Source: Catalinimonas alkaloidigena (GTDB lineage Bacteria; Bacteroidota; Bacteroidia; Cytophagales; Flexibacteraceae). Taken from it: a stretch of DNA of 64,000 nucleotides. The notes under the pieces were generated by a model, which worked only from the letters and a program-made list of their open reading frames with translations, searched no databases and was not told the origin of the DNA. Both the position numbers and the translations under genes were made by a program. Below are positions 1 to 9,079 of the stretch, piece by piece (the first letter of the stretch is position 1; every line of letters begins with the position of its first letter). The stretch lies in assembly GCF_900100765.1 (NCBI RefSeq), contig NZ_FNFO01000002.1, forward strand, positions 248,001 through 312,000, given 5' to 3'.

Positions 1-989
1 ACGGTGTGGATGTGGTTGGCGTCGTTCTGGGTGTTGTCGAACTCAAACAGGACCGTCGGACCGTGAATCCGGTAATACGTCCCGGTGCCCGACCGGTCGC
101 CTCCGGCCCAGGCGAAGTAGAGGCTATCGAGGCCGGCCGCCTTAATCTTTTCCAGCTCGGTGTGCGCAAAGTCGTGTTGCAGGTTGTGTGCCGCTTCTTC
201 CACAATCATCCAGAGAACCAGCCGCTGTGCTTCGGTCAGGTCGGTAGCCCGGATGCCCTCGAATTTTTCCAGTTCGGCGCGGCGCTGGTTTCCCGAAACG
301 ATTTCGTACGGCGACTCCGCCGCGATAACGGCCCGCCGGCGCTGGTCAGCGTTCAGCATGCCGAGTAGTTGCAGGCCTAGATCCTCTTCGTCGGCCAGAA
401 TGCGGAAGCCGGCGTAGGGGCCGCTGCGCACTTCGCCCGGATTGGAGCCGTAGAACGCCGGAGTGATGGCCAGCGCGCCGTTGGCCGAACTGAAGTTGAG
501 CGACAGGTGATGCCCCTCCACGCGCCAGCCCCAGGGTTCGTCCGGCTGTGCCGGATCGCCAAAAAGCGTGAAGTAATACTTCTCCGGATCGCGTCGCACG
601 GGGTTCTGTTCCATTTCGGCCAGCACCGTTTCCAGGTGCATAATGCTGGTGGCTTTCAGGTACCCCTGCGAGCTGAGAGCACTGCGCATCAGCGCAAAGG
701 CTCGCCGACGCTGGTCGAGCGTCATGTTTTTTAACATCAAACCCTCGCGGTCGTGCGGCACGTAGTACCAGTTCTGCCGCTCTTCGTCTTCCATGGTGCG
801 GCACATCGTTTGTCGTTGCGCCTCGTCGACACTCTCTAACAGCGCCAGCGCTGCCTCGCGCATGCTTTGCAGGGCGTCGGTCGGGGGTGTGGTGTCGTCC
901 GTGGGCGCCGGGCGACGGGAAGGCAACTGGGAGGCTACAAGGGCTACGACACTGGCCAAAACAGCCAAAAAGAGCAGACGGACTTTCAT
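1..989 (-). CDS. DUF3500 family protein, partial (C-terminus off left edge)
   Basis: The minus-strand frame opens with ATG at 989 and stays open to the window edge, about 329 residues. The first 20 residues (MKVRLLFLAVLASVVALVAS) look like a signal peptide, so the protein is probably exported. The segment around residues 140-165 (GDPAQP..PWGWRVEGHHLSLNF) is the hallmark block of the DUF3500 family, whose function is unknown. A later stretch (residues about 255-330) contains an EEAAHNLQHDFAH block rich in His and acidic residues that could bind metal; that is inference. The gene is divergent from the sigma factor at 1163, leaving 173 bp that may hold promoters for both. Confidence 0.85.
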   Translation of the reverse strand, partial: MKVRLLFLAVLASVVALVASQLPSRRPAPTDDTTPPTDALQSMREAALALLESVDEAQRQTMCRTMEDEERQNWYYVPHDREGLMLKNMTLDQRRRAFALMRSALSSQGYLKATSIMHLETVLAEMEQNPVRRDPEKYYFTLFGDPAQPDEPWGWRVEGHHLSLNFSSANGALAITPAFYGSNPGEVRSGPYAGFRILADEEDLGLQLLGMLNADQRRRAVIAAESPYEIVSGNQRRAELEKFEGIRATDLTEAQRLVLWMIVEEAAHNLQHDFAHTELEKIKAAGLDSLYFAWAGGDRSGTGTYYRIHGPTVLFEFDNTQNDANHIHT

Positions 990-1162
990 GGTGGGGGAGG
1001 GCAGGATTCCAAAAAAAGTTAGCGATATTGAAAGCAGGCAAACGACCCCGGACGGGCCCCGACTGCAGTACGTTTAAAGATCGAGAATTATTTCGGAAAT
1101 CTTCTTACGGGCAGGCAACCCTCCGGAAATTTGCGACGTGTGGACGCTGAAACCATTGCTAC

Positions 1163-1732
1163 GTGTCATCTCCGCGGGAAGAAAACGTACTGCCGCTGAT
1201 TCAGGGTTGTATCGACCAGGATCGGAATAGCCAGCGCATGCTGTACCAACACTTTTACAGCTATGCGATGAGCATCTGTATGCGCTATGCACCGAACCGG
1301 GAAGATGCGCTGGAGATTCTGAACGACGGCTTTATGAAGATCTTCACGAAAATCGACAAGCGGTACGATACCAGCCGGTCGTTTGCCGGATGGCTGCGTC
1401 GTATCATGATCAATACCGCCCTGGACTACTACCGGAAGCAGGCTCGGCAGCCCCACGAAGAAGAGTTGCAGCAGGCCGCGGCCGTCTCGCTCGACGGCGA
1501 TCAGCTGGCGCAATTGCAGTACGAAGAGTTGGTCGACATGGTCCAGAAACTCACACCCGCCTACCGGACGGTGTTCAACTTGTACGCCATCGATGGCTTT
1601 AATCACGAAGAAATAGCGGCGATGCTGCACATCTCGGTCGGGACGTCAAAATCGAACCTGGCGAAGGCCCGCGTCAAATTGCAGCATATGTTGGAGAAGC
1701 ATTACAACCATGAAAGAATCAGGTCCACCTGA
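1163..1732 (+). CDS. ECF (sigma-70 family) RNA polymerase sigma factor
   Basis: A 189-residue ECF sigma factor. Region 2 is visible at residues about 25-95 (QRMLYQHFYSYAMSICMRYA, DALEILNDGFMKIFTKID, GWLRRIMINTALDYYRKQ). Region 4 lies at about 125-180 (LTPAYRTVFNLYAIDGFNHEEIAAMLHISVGTSKSNLAKAR), a helix-turn-helix for the -35 element. The start is GTG at 1163, with no strong ribosome binding site; an internal ATG would delete part of region 2. Its last 23 bases overlap the next gene, which begins with a short cytosolic segment and one membrane span, so the pair is probably translationally coupled and the partner may act as the anti-sigma factor. The regulon is unknown. Confidence 0.93.
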   Translation: MSSPREENVLPLIQGCIDQDRNSQRMLYQHFYSYAMSICMRYAPNREDALEILNDGFMKIFTKIDKRYDTSRSFAGWLRRIMINTALDYYRKQARQPHEEELQQAAAVSLDGDQLAQLQYEELVDMVQKLTPAYRTVFNLYAIDGFNHEEIAAMLHISVGTSKSNLAKARVKLQHMLEKHYNHERIRST

Positions 1733-3527
1733 GTCGAAGCATCCGATCGACCAGTTTTTCAGGAAGGCGCTTGAGCATCATCCGTTTGAACCGGATGCTG
1801 CTGCCTGGAAAGCGATGGAGCGACGCCTGGACCGTCCCCGCCGCCGGGGATGGTACTGGACCGGTGCGGGGTTGCTGTTGCTGTTGGGGGGAATCGGGCT
1901 GTGGTGGGCGTTGCGTACGGACCCGACTGCGCCTGGCCGAACTACCGTCGGAACCGAAGTGACGGCCGGGGCAGATACGGAAACGGGCGACGCCGCAAGT
2001 AATCCTACTGAGCTGACCGAAGCATCGCCGAACCCCGCCGATCAGACAGAGGCACCAGACAACACTCCCGATCGGCTCCTGTCGAATCCTGCCCCTGACG
2101 AAGAAACGGAGAAGGCCCAACTGCCAGACCCTACCGTGGCTGACAAAGCCCTATCCACCGCCCAGGCGAAGCCGGTTTCGCCTGGGCTTTCTCCCCCTTT
2201 CGCAACGACTGATTCCTCTGCAACCGCCGCTTCTACCTACGAGGCACCGCAGCGGAGCACCACACCGCTGCGTCACGCAACGGCCGATGCTGCAGTAGTG
2301 ACCCCCGCACGAACGGATTTGGAGCAACAAGCGCCAGGACAAGTGAGCCCGGAAGCGTATGCTACCCAGAGCAAGGCCAATGGGGCTGCATCTCCACCCA
2401 CAACACGGGCCGACGCGCCCCTGACGTCGCCATCGGCACAGCCACGCGCTGCCTCGCCTCCGCGGTCCGACACTCTGGCGTCCCTTCAGGATGATAAGTC
2501 CCTAAGTCTTGATGGGGGCGTGAAGGCACCAAGATATGGCACCCAAACCGCAACAGAGACCACGCTGGTCAGCAACGGACCACTTTTCAGCCAGGCTACG
2601 CCTTCGGAAACCCCGGGGGCAATTCCCGTTTCAGGCGATTCTTCCACGGACGTTAGCGCCTTCCGTGATGCCCGATTGTTGGAGGAACGAGAAGGCGCAC
2701 CGGCTACCCGCCGCACCGCAGCAAGTACTACCGGTCTGGAAACGCCGCAGGGTGCAGCCTCCCGTGTCGCTGCCGATGGAACCACAGGCGATAGCGCGAG
2801 CACCGAAGCGGTGCGGGTGATTGGCGCAACGCAGCCTCCCGCTTATGCTGATTCGGTTACGGCCTCGCCCGAACTGCCGGAAGAACATTTTTTACCCGAA
2901 GAAAAAACGACGAAACCCAATCCCATGCCGCTGGAGGTGCCTACCCGGTTGGCGTTGCAGCTTTTCGTAGCACCCGACATCAGCCGAACGCCGCAAGGTG
3001 TACAATCGGGATTGGGAGGTGATGTGGGCCTCAGCCTGGAGATGTTCCTGACGCCTCAGCTGAGCCTGACGGCCGGAGCGGTGTATGCCAGCAAGCATTA
3101 TACGGCCAAAGGGGCCGAGTACCAGCCCTGGCCGGGCTATTGGTCGCACTATGGCATACCAGACCGGATCGCAGCCGTTTGCCGGGTTCTGGATGTGCCG
3201 CTCAACCTGCGGTATTATGCGCTGCAGGGCCGGAAAAACGCGCTTTTTGCCAGCGCGGGAGTGTCCAGCTATTTCATGCTTTACGAGCAGTACGACTATA
3301 TCTACAACTACTCGTCCCGGCAACCCTATCGGCACCGCGAATACAACGCCAATCAGCACTACTTCGCGGTGGGCAACGTATCGGTGGGTTACCAGCGTCA
3401 GCTTGGCGACAACCTCGCGTTTCAATTGGAGCCGTTCGTCAAACTAGCGCTGGGCGACGTAGGCTTCGGCAACATCCGGCTTCAGAGCGCGGGCGTATTT
3501 CTGACGTTCAAATACCGAATGTACTGA
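1710..3527 (+). CDS. Membrane-anchored outer-membrane beta-barrel protein, putative anti-sigma partner
   Basis: This 605-residue protein has three parts. Residues 1-46 are cytosolic and charged (HPFEPDAAAWKAMERRL), residues about 48-67 form one hydrophobic span (GAGLLLLLGGIGLWWAL), residues about 70-400 are a Thr/Ala/Pro/Ser/Glu-rich low-complexity linker, and residues about 405-605 resemble a PorT-type outer membrane beta-barrel ending in an aromatic (FKYRMY). It overlaps the sigma factor gene by 23 bp. Such sigma-plus-barrel pairs are common in Bacteroidota. I infer that the N-terminal segment binds the sigma factor and that the linker spans the periplasm. This two-membrane topology is read from the sequence and not demonstrated. 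Confidence 0.78.
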   Translation: MKESGPPESKHPIDQFFRKALEHHPFEPDAAAWKAMERRLDRPRRRGWYWTGAGLLLLLGGIGLWWALRTDPTAPGRTTVGTEVTAGADTETGDAASNPTELTEASPNPADQTEAPDNTPDRLLSNPAPDEETEKAQLPDPTVADKALSTAQAKPVSPGLSPPFATTDSSATAASTYEAPQRSTTPLRHATADAAVVTPARTDLEQQAPGQVSPEAYATQSKANGAASPPTTRADAPLTSPSAQPRAASPPRSDTLASLQDDKSLSLDGGVKAPRYGTQTATETTLVSNGPLFSQATPSETPGAIPVSGDSSTDVSAFRDARLLEEREGAPATRRTAASTTGLETPQGAASRVAADGTTGDSASTEAVRVIGATQPPAYADSVTASPELPEEHFLPEEKTTKPNPMPLEVPTRLALQLFVAPDISRTPQGVQSGLGGDVGLSLEMFLTPQLSLTAGAVYASKHYTAKGAEYQPWPGYWSHYGIPDRIAAVCRVLDVPLNLRYYALQGRKNALFASAGVSSYFMLYEQYDYIYNYSSRQPYRHREYNANQHYFAVGNVSVGYQRQLGDNLAFQLEPFVKLALGDVGFGNIRLQSAGVFLTFKYRMY

Positions 3528-3530
3528 GCC

Positions 3531-3962
3531 TCAGGCTTCTGCATGAAGGAGCCACGCTTCCGCCTGCTGCATCTGGTAGAAAAAGCCGAGCTGCACACCT
3601 TCGGGCGTGAGCATAAACGTAGGGTGCGTGGAGGCGGTCGTCACCGATGGGTTCCGCACAAAGGCCAAGTAGCACAAGCCCGCTTCGGCCGCCATCGGCA
3701 CCAAACACGTCATAATCCATTCGCGGCCCACCTGCCATACCTCTTCGCAATGACGCAGGTCGGCAATGTGGCGGGGACTTAACTGACCCAGATCCACTCC
3801 TTCCAGAAAGCTAATCTCGATCTCGGCGGGCGCTACGGGCGCAAACCAGCGTTGCACCACGACGTGGTGCTGCTGATCGTACTGGGCATCGTAGTAAGGG
3901 TGCAACCATTCGTTGTGCAACTCTTTCAATATTTCCATCTTCGCGGGGCTGCTGAAAAGCAT
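3531..3962 (-). CDS. Small cytosolic protein of unknown function
   Basis: A protein of about 143 residues without a signal peptide or membrane span. The C-terminal half (VGREWIMTCLVPMAAEAGL, later MQQAEAWL) resembles a group of small cytosolic Bacteroidota proteins with a STAS/SEC14-like fold, judged from memory only. The start is uncertain: ATG at 3962 is chosen, ATG at 3938 (MEILKELHNEW) is equally possible, and the frame also extends to a GTG at 3989. It converges on the barrel gene, with only 3 bp between the two stop codons. No function is proposed. Confidence 0.7.
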   Translation of the reverse strand: MLFSSPAKMEILKELHNEWLHPYYDAQYDQQHHVVVQRWFAPVAPAEIEISFLEGVDLGQLSPRHIADLRHCEEVWQVGREWIMTCLVPMAAEAGLCYLAFVRNPSVTTASTHPTFMLTPEGVQLGFFYQMQQAEAWLLHAEA

Positions 3963-4202
3963 TAACGGGTGAAAAGTTGGGGTCTGCACTACTGCATCGG
4001 CACGTTTGCCGTCCAGGCAAAAAGTAGCTCAGGATTGCCGGACGTAAGCCCTTGTTCTTCAGACAAAAACGGTGGTGGGAATGAAGACAGAACCAGAAGT
4101 GTACCGATGTAGCCAGACCGAAAAGTTTATGGGGATAACGGAGGCAAACAGGACAAATTTTAAAAAGTCATGAAAATCAGCCGATTCGGGGGATATTCTG
4201 CC

Positions 4203-4850
4203 TCAATCGCGCACCTCGTCCACCTCGATGCCCCGGTGGCGCAGGTTGTTCCACACGTCGGCGTGGTCCAGCCCAAAGTAGTTTTCGCGGGCGTAGAACG
4301 TAGACGACGTGCCGTCCGCGTTGCGGTAAATCACCTGAAAACGATAGGTGTCGCGCCCCAGTTCGTGCTTTTGCACCACACGGCGGATGCGCTCGATCTG
4401 GTCGTAGGGAAACATGTCGATGCGCTCACGGTTGCGGAACACCAGCCCCTCTTTCAGAAAGTAAACTCCGTCGCGGTAACGGTTCTGCAGCCGCGCCGCC
4501 TCTTCCAGAAACTTCTTTTTGCTGCGGTACCGGAGGCGTGCCACCACGGCCAGAGCGATGGTGATGGCCAGCAGCACGAGGTAGACCCCGACGGAGCCGC
4601 CCGTGATGTTCACGACACTGTCGAAATAGTCGAGCTGCGAAATCAGGGTAGAGACGGTTAGCAAGGCAACAAACACCAGACTCAGGCCGATGGCGAAGGT
4701 AAAGACCAGCATGTGCGAGAAAAGCGGCTTTTTGTTGGGATAGAAAACCGCTTCGGGCGGGGCTTTACGGGTCGGATCGGCAATGAACTGGTACTCCGGT
4801 GAAACTTTCGATTGAAAGTTGTCGAGCCATTGGTTTAAATTCAGTTTCAT
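4203..4850 (-). CDS. Hypothetical inner-membrane protein with two spans
   Basis: 215 residues. Two hydrophobic segments at about 46-68 (MLVFTFAIGLSLVFVALLTV) and about 82-106 (VGVYLVLLAITIALAVVA) are followed by a soluble C-terminal domain of about 100 residues with alternating beta-strand character (YFLKEGLVFRNRERIDMF, YRFQVIYRNADGTSSTFYAR), similar in style to PH-like membrane-associated domains. No family is recognised with certainty. It is divergent from the YihY gene, with about 210 bp between the two starts. Confidence 0.75.
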   Translation of the reverse strand: MKLNLNQWLDNFQSKVSPEYQFIADPTRKAPPEAVFYPNKKPLFSHMLVFTFAIGLSLVFVALLTVSTLISQLDYFDSVVNITGGSVGVYLVLLAITIALAVVARLRYRSKKKFLEEAARLQNRYRDGVYFLKEGLVFRNRERIDMFPYDQIERIRRVVQKHELGRDTYRFQVIYRNADGTSSTFYARENYFGLDHADVWNNLRHRGIEVDEVRD

Positions 4851-5060
4851 TGGTCTTTTCTGCGTTAGTTGAAAGGTGTTGTTCGGGAAAGAAATGTCGT
4901 TACGTGTGTTACTTTTCTTGTACGCGCGGCAAAGGCTGTCGAGTTACAAAAAATCTCCCCGAAAAACGGCCTGGATGCAGCCCAGTGCATTTTCGCTACG
5001 TTTCGCTCAACTCTCCTCCTGATTTGACGTAGGCAGGGGTGGACTGTTCTGTAATTCACC

Positions 5061-5984
5061 ATGCGTTTTTCTTTGAAAGAGTCCTGGAGTTTTCTGAAGG
5101 AAATGTTTCAGGCTTACAGCGACGACGACTGTTTTACGCTGGGCGCGGCGCTCTCGTATTATACGGTGTTTTCGCTGGCGCCGATCCTGATCATCATCAT
5201 TGCTCTGGTCGGCTTCATCTTCGGGCCTGATGCGGTGCGGGGCGAAATTTATCACCAGTTGGACGGCTTGCTGGGGCCGGAAAACGCCGCCCAGATTCAG
5301 TCGCTGGTCCGGAACGCATACCAGAGCCAGTCGGGCATTGTGGCCACCGTCATCGGGATCATTACGCTGGTGTTTGGGGCGACGGGGGTGTTTACCCAAC
5401 TCAAAAAATCGCTCAACATCGTCTGGCAGATGAAAGCGGAAGCCAAAAGCGGCATCCTGCGTTTTGCGCTCGACCGGCTGGTGTCGTTCGCCATGGTGGT
5501 CGCCATCGGGTTCGTGTTGCTGGTGGCGCTGGTGGTCGAAGCGCTGGCCGCTTCGCTGAGCGACTACCTCGAACAGCTGATTCCGGCCTTTTCCGGGCCT
5601 CTCGTCGTCACGGTCAATTTCGCCATTACGCTGGTGCTGACCTCGCTGATCTTCGCATGCATTTACAAGTTTCTGCCCGACGCCAAAGTGCGCTGGAGCG
5701 ACGTCATGGTCGGGTCGTTGGTCACGTCGCTGTTGTTTGCATTGGGGCGGCTGGGCATCGGGTTGTACCTCAGCAAAAGCAACGTGGGAGAGACGTTCGG
5801 GGCGGCGGGATTTCTGGTCGTGCTGCTGACGTGGGTCTATTACAGTTCGCAGATCCTGTTTCTGGGGGCGGAATTTACGTACGTGTACGCCCGTCGGTAC
5901 GGGTCGGGGATTCAGCCGAGTGCCAACGCCGTAAAGGTGGAGCGTAACGAAGTGGAAGTGCCCGACGAATCTCCCCAAGCCTAA
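5061..5984 (+). CDS. YihY/virulence factor BrkB family inner-membrane protein
   Basis: A 307-residue polytopic membrane protein of the YihY/BrkB family (once misnamed ribonuclease BN). The typical N-terminus is present (YSDDDCFTLGAALSYYTVFSLAP), as is the C-terminal FGAAGFLVVLLTWVYYSSQILFLGAEFTYVYA block. Six or so hydrophobic segments can be counted. Length is standard for the family and the start at 5061 fits family N-termini. Function in the family is poorly defined (envelope integrity or transport has been suggested). It is monocistronic and convergent with the M16 peptidase pair. Confidence 0.92.
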   Translation: MRFSLKESWSFLKEMFQAYSDDDCFTLGAALSYYTVFSLAPILIIIIALVGFIFGPDAVRGEIYHQLDGLLGPENAAQIQSLVRNAYQSQSGIVATVIGIITLVFGATGVFTQLKKSLNIVWQMKAEAKSGILRFALDRLVSFAMVVAIGFVLLVALVVEALAASLSDYLEQLIPAFSGPLVVTVNFAITLVLTSLIFACIYKFLPDAKVRWSDVMVGSLVTSLLFALGRLGIGLYLSKSNVGETFGAAGFLVVLLTWVYYSSQILFLGAEFTYVYARRYGSGIQPSANAVKVERNEVEVPDESPQA

Positions 5985-5988
5985 AAGG

Positions 5989-6033
5989 AGAAGGTGGTTC
6001 GACGCTACCTTGGGTACCGACAAACCACCTTCT
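5989..6033. terminator. Hairpin between yihY-like gene and M16 peptidase gene
   Basis: AGAAGGTGGTT at 5989-5999 pairs perfectly with AACCACCTTCT at 6023-6033, an 11-bp stem with a 23-nt loop, between two convergent genes. No T-run follows on either strand, so it may be a processing/stability hairpin rather than an intrinsic terminator. Confidence 0.4.
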
Positions 6034-6063
6034 GTGCGGCGACCGGGCGCGTACGACCGGACG

Positions 6064-7491
6064 TTATTTCTTTTTGTTTTTGCGCTTTTGCTTGCCCTGC
6101 GGGGCTTTCTTCAGCTCGGTAGACGGCGAGGCGGAACCGGGCGCAATCATGCGCTGCGGTTGCAGGAAGTCGGACGAGTCGACGGCGCCTTCCTTGCCGA
6201 GGTAGACCCAGCTCACCGTATCGGTAAAGCGCCGGAACACGTCGTTGACGTGCGACAGCGTGGTGGTGTTGACCTGATCGGAAAACGTTTCGGCCCGCCG
6301 CCAGTTGCCGGCGACTTCGTTGGTGCCCAGGGCCATGGCAATGTCGGCGTTGGTTTCCTGCCCCATGTAGTGGCGCGTCAGGAACATCTGCTTTTTCCCT
6401 TCCAGCTCCTCTTCCGAAAAACCGTTCGTCTTCACCGCGTTGATTTCCTGAATCATCACTTTCAGGCTTTGCGCCGGATCAGTCGTCGAGATGTAGACGC
6501 CGTTGGTGGGGCTCAGTACCGACCCTCCTGCAAAGGCGGCGGGCGCGTACGAAAGGCTACGCTTGGTGCGTAGTTCCCGGAAAAAACGGTCGTTCAGCAA
6601 CGACATCGCCAGCTGGTTGGCGACGTAGTCGTCGGAGGCCCACTCGGGCGCGTTCATCAAGCCCAGAATGTAGTTTGTCTCCAGGTTGCGGGCTTCCAGG
6701 TGCGCACCCTCTTTGACTTTGGTGTCGTTGACGTACCGCTCGGCCGCTTCGCCTTCGGGCAGTTGCGCCAGGCTGGCGGCGATTTTAGCTCTCAGGTCGG
6801 CTTCGTCCACGTTGCCGACCACCACCAGAAAACAGCGGGCTTTGCCCAGAATCAGACTGTAATAGCCCGTGACCTGTTCGAGGGTGAGGGCGGTCAGCGT
6901 TTCCGGCGTGCCGTCCGGATCTTTCGTTACGCTGCTGGTATCGTCCCAGGCATTTTCCCGGGCCAGGTCGCGCAGGCGCGCATCGGGGTCGGAGGCTTCC
7001 TGCCGGGCCGCGGCGATCATCTGCTCTTTGAGGATGGAAAACTGGCCGGCGGGCATCGCCGGATGCAACACGGCGTCGGTAAACAGCTTCCACGACGTGT
7101 CCCAGTTCATCTTCAGGCACAGCATGCTCATGTGGCTGTAGCTGGTGGTGGCTTCGCTCGAAAACGAAGTGCCCAGGTTTTCGGCGATGGCCGAAAAGGC
7201 GTCTTTGTCGAGCGAATCGGTGCCGCCCGACATGGCCAGTTCGAACGCAATGGCTTCGATGCCCTGCGCGCTGGCGGGGTAGTTGCTGGTGCCGCCTTCT
7301 ACAAACAGCCGCACGCTAACCGACTCTTTCACCGAAGGTTTATAAATCACTTTCAGGCCGTCGACCTCGAAGGCCTGCGTGGTGAGCCGGTGTTCCGACT
7401 GCACTTCGGCCTGGGCCCAGGCGGAGAAGGAAAATCCGGCGGCCGCGACGACCCAAACGAGGAGGAAGGCAATGCTTGCACGATAGTTCAT
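6064..7491 (-). CDS. M16 family peptidase-like protein, non-catalytic subunit
   Basis: 475 residues with a signal peptide (residues about 1-26, ending AWA) and the two-domain M16 (pitrilysin/mitochondrial processing peptidase) fold. At the place where the catalytic HxxEH zinc motif should be (after the first strands, near ASAQGIEAIAFELAMSGGT), the motif is absent, so this is the inactive partner. The C-terminus is very basic (KQKRKNKKK). It lies 3 bp downstream of the active homologue at 7495-8880. Such active/inactive pairs form periplasmic heterodimers that degrade peptides; the assignment to that arrangement is by family knowledge. Confidence 0.9.
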   Translation of the reverse strand: MNYRASIAFLLVWVVAAAGFSFSAWAQAEVQSEHRLTTQAFEVDGLKVIYKPSVKESVSVRLFVEGGTSNYPASAQGIEAIAFELAMSGGTDSLDKDAFSAIAENLGTSFSSEATTSYSHMSMLCLKMNWDTSWKLFTDAVLHPAMPAGQFSILKEQMIAAARQEASDPDARLRDLARENAWDDTSSVTKDPDGTPETLTALTLEQVTGYYSLILGKARCFLVVVGNVDEADLRAKIAASLAQLPEGEAAERYVNDTKVKEGAHLEARNLETNYILGLMNAPEWASDDYVANQLAMSLLNDRFFRELRTKRSLSYAPAAFAGGSVLSPTNGVYISTTDPAQSLKVMIQEINAVKTNGFSEEELEGKKQMFLTRHYMGQETNADIAMALGTNEVAGNWRRAETFSDQVNTTTLSHVNDVFRRFTDTVSWVYLGKEGAVDSSDFLQPQRMIAPGSASPSTELKKAPQGKQKRKNKKK

Positions 7492-7494
7492 AAG

Positions 7495-8880
7495 TTATTC
7501 TGCCTTGGCGTTAAGCGGTTTGAAATTTTGGGTATCGACCATGCCCTGTTGCATCATGGGCGATACCAGAATGCCGGTCACGTTGGGCTGCCCCTGAATG
7601 TACTTGCGCACGTAGCGCTTGATGTCGGCGCGCTTCACCTGCTTCAGGTTTTCGATGTAGTTGAGGTAGTACTGCATCGAAGCGCTGGCCCACCAGAACG
7701 TCAGCGTATGGACAAAGTCGGTGGTCGATTCGCGGCTGTAGAGGTCGTCGATCGCCAGCATGTTCTTGGCGGTTTCCAGTTGCTCGTCGGTAAAGTAACC
7801 GTCCTCGTCCCACTGGGCGATTTCGGCTTCCAGCGCGGCCATAGCTTCGTCGACTTTGGTCGGGTTCGGCACCATAAAAATCTGGATCGGCCCGACGTAC
7901 TTCTGCGTCAGGTAACCCACGCCTACCTGCAAGGCCAGCCCGGACTCGACCAGCGCCTTGTTCAGTTTGCTCGACTGCTGGCTGAGAATGAACGAAAACA
8001 CATCGGCCGCATAAGTGGCCTCCAGGTCGTTGCGCGTGTCCGGTCCCTGAAACTGGATCATCACGATCGGTACCTGCGTATTGGGGTTGACCGTCACGAA
8101 CGATTTCGATGCTTTCAGCGGCTTGATTTCCGGAACCGGATATTTTGTGAAGATGTCGAAGTCGCTCGGCTGCCAGTCGCCGTAAATCTCCTGCGCCATC
8201 TTTTCGACGTCTTCGTGGTTCACGTCACCGGCCACGACCAGCAGCGTATTGTTCGGGTAGTAGAACTTCTGCTGGATGAACTTCATCTTCTCGGGCGTGG
8301 CATTCAGGATGATGTCGTGGTCGCCGATTACGTTCTTCCGGCTGTAGTTGTCGCCCCACAACAGCTTATTGGCATCCTGCATCAGGTAAAACACCGGGCT
8401 GCTCTCGGCACGCTGAAACTCGCCGTCGACCACCGGGTTTTCCTTTTTCATCTCTTCTTCCAGAAACAGCGGGTGCCGGATGGCCGAGTTCATAAACTGC
8501 AACCCTTCGGCCAGTTTCTGGTTCGACAGCGTGATGAAGTAGTTGACCCGCTCTTCGTTGGTCGTGCCGTTGAACACGATGCCCAGTTCGTTGACCCGCT
8601 CCATGAACTTTTCCTGCGACGGAATGTCCTGGTTGGCTTTGAAAAACATGTGCTCGTACAGATGCGACAGGCCGTCGTATTCCGGCGGCTCGGTGTAGGC
8701 CCCGTTGCGTACGGCCAGTTCGATCGTGGCCAGCGGCACGCTCGGGTCTTCGATGGTCAGCACTTCCAGGCCGTTGTCGAGCTTGGTGTGGAAAAAATTA
8801 TCCGGCAGGTTTTCCGGTGGACTCGCCACGGCGGGCAAGGCTATGAGGACGGACATCAGGCCCGAAAGAAATCTTCTCAT
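7495..8880 (-). CDS. M16 family zinc metallopeptidase, catalytic subunit
   Basis: 461 residues. After a signal peptide of about 19 residues (ALPAVA) comes the inverted zinc motif HLYEH, with H73, E76 and H77 visible in DGLSHLYEHMFF. The distal acidic ligand is likely within VVDGEFQRAES near residue 155. Both M16 domains are present and the length is normal. It is the first gene of a two-gene operon with the inactive partner at 6064. A good Bacteroidota -7 element (TACATTTG on the minus strand, 8909-8916) sits about 30 bp upstream of the start codon. Likely substrate: periplasmic oligopeptides. Confidence 0.93.
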   Translation of the reverse strand: MRRFLSGLMSVLIALPAVASPPENLPDNFFHTKLDNGLEVLTIEDPSVPLATIELAVRNGAYTEPPEYDGLSHLYEHMFFKANQDIPSQEKFMERVNELGIVFNGTTNEERVNYFITLSNQKLAEGLQFMNSAIRHPLFLEEEMKKENPVVDGEFQRAESSPVFYLMQDANKLLWGDNYSRKNVIGDHDIILNATPEKMKFIQQKFYYPNNTLLVVAGDVNHEDVEKMAQEIYGDWQPSDFDIFTKYPVPEIKPLKASKSFVTVNPNTQVPIVMIQFQGPDTRNDLEATYAADVFSFILSQQSSKLNKALVESGLALQVGVGYLTQKYVGPIQIFMVPNPTKVDEAMAALEAEIAQWDEDGYFTDEQLETAKNMLAIDDLYSRESTTDFVHTLTFWWASASMQYYLNYIENLKQVKRADIKRYVRKYIQGQPNVTGILVSPMMQQGMVDTQNFKPLNAKAE

Positions 8881-8908
8881 ATGAGGTTGAATAAAGCTGA
8901 TAAGTGGA

Positions 8909-8916
8909 CAAATGTA
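8909..8916 (-). promoter_or_regulatory. Candidate -7 promoter element for the M16 operon
   Basis: On the minus strand the sequence reads TACATTTG, an exact match to the Bacteroidota -7 consensus TAnnTTTG, at 29 bp from the M16 start codon. A T-rich block (TTTTTTAG) about 20 bp further upstream could serve as the weak -33 element. Confidence 0.45.
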
Positions 8917-9079
8917 AATTGTTACATTGATTTGTACTAAAAAAATGGTGCGGCACCGGGCCGGACTTTAAGAAAGGACGGAGCCGGCGGTTTTCTACTC
9001 ACCTAGACCTTTCTGGTAACGAAAAGGTTTTCAGGAACTTGTATACTCCGACAAACCGGTTGCGTAGGGCCGGGCCACG

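Noticed and set aside
5007-6023. Minus-strand open frame over the YihY gene
   Set aside because: Antisense to a membrane protein with strong family match; Gln/Arg/His-rich translation is a shadow.
6700-8940. Very long plus-strand open frame antisense to the M16 peptidase genes
   Set aside because: It is the mirror of two well-recognised minus-strand peptidase genes; its translation is rich in Arg, His, Gly and Val with no domain and no export signal, typical of GC-rich shadow frames.
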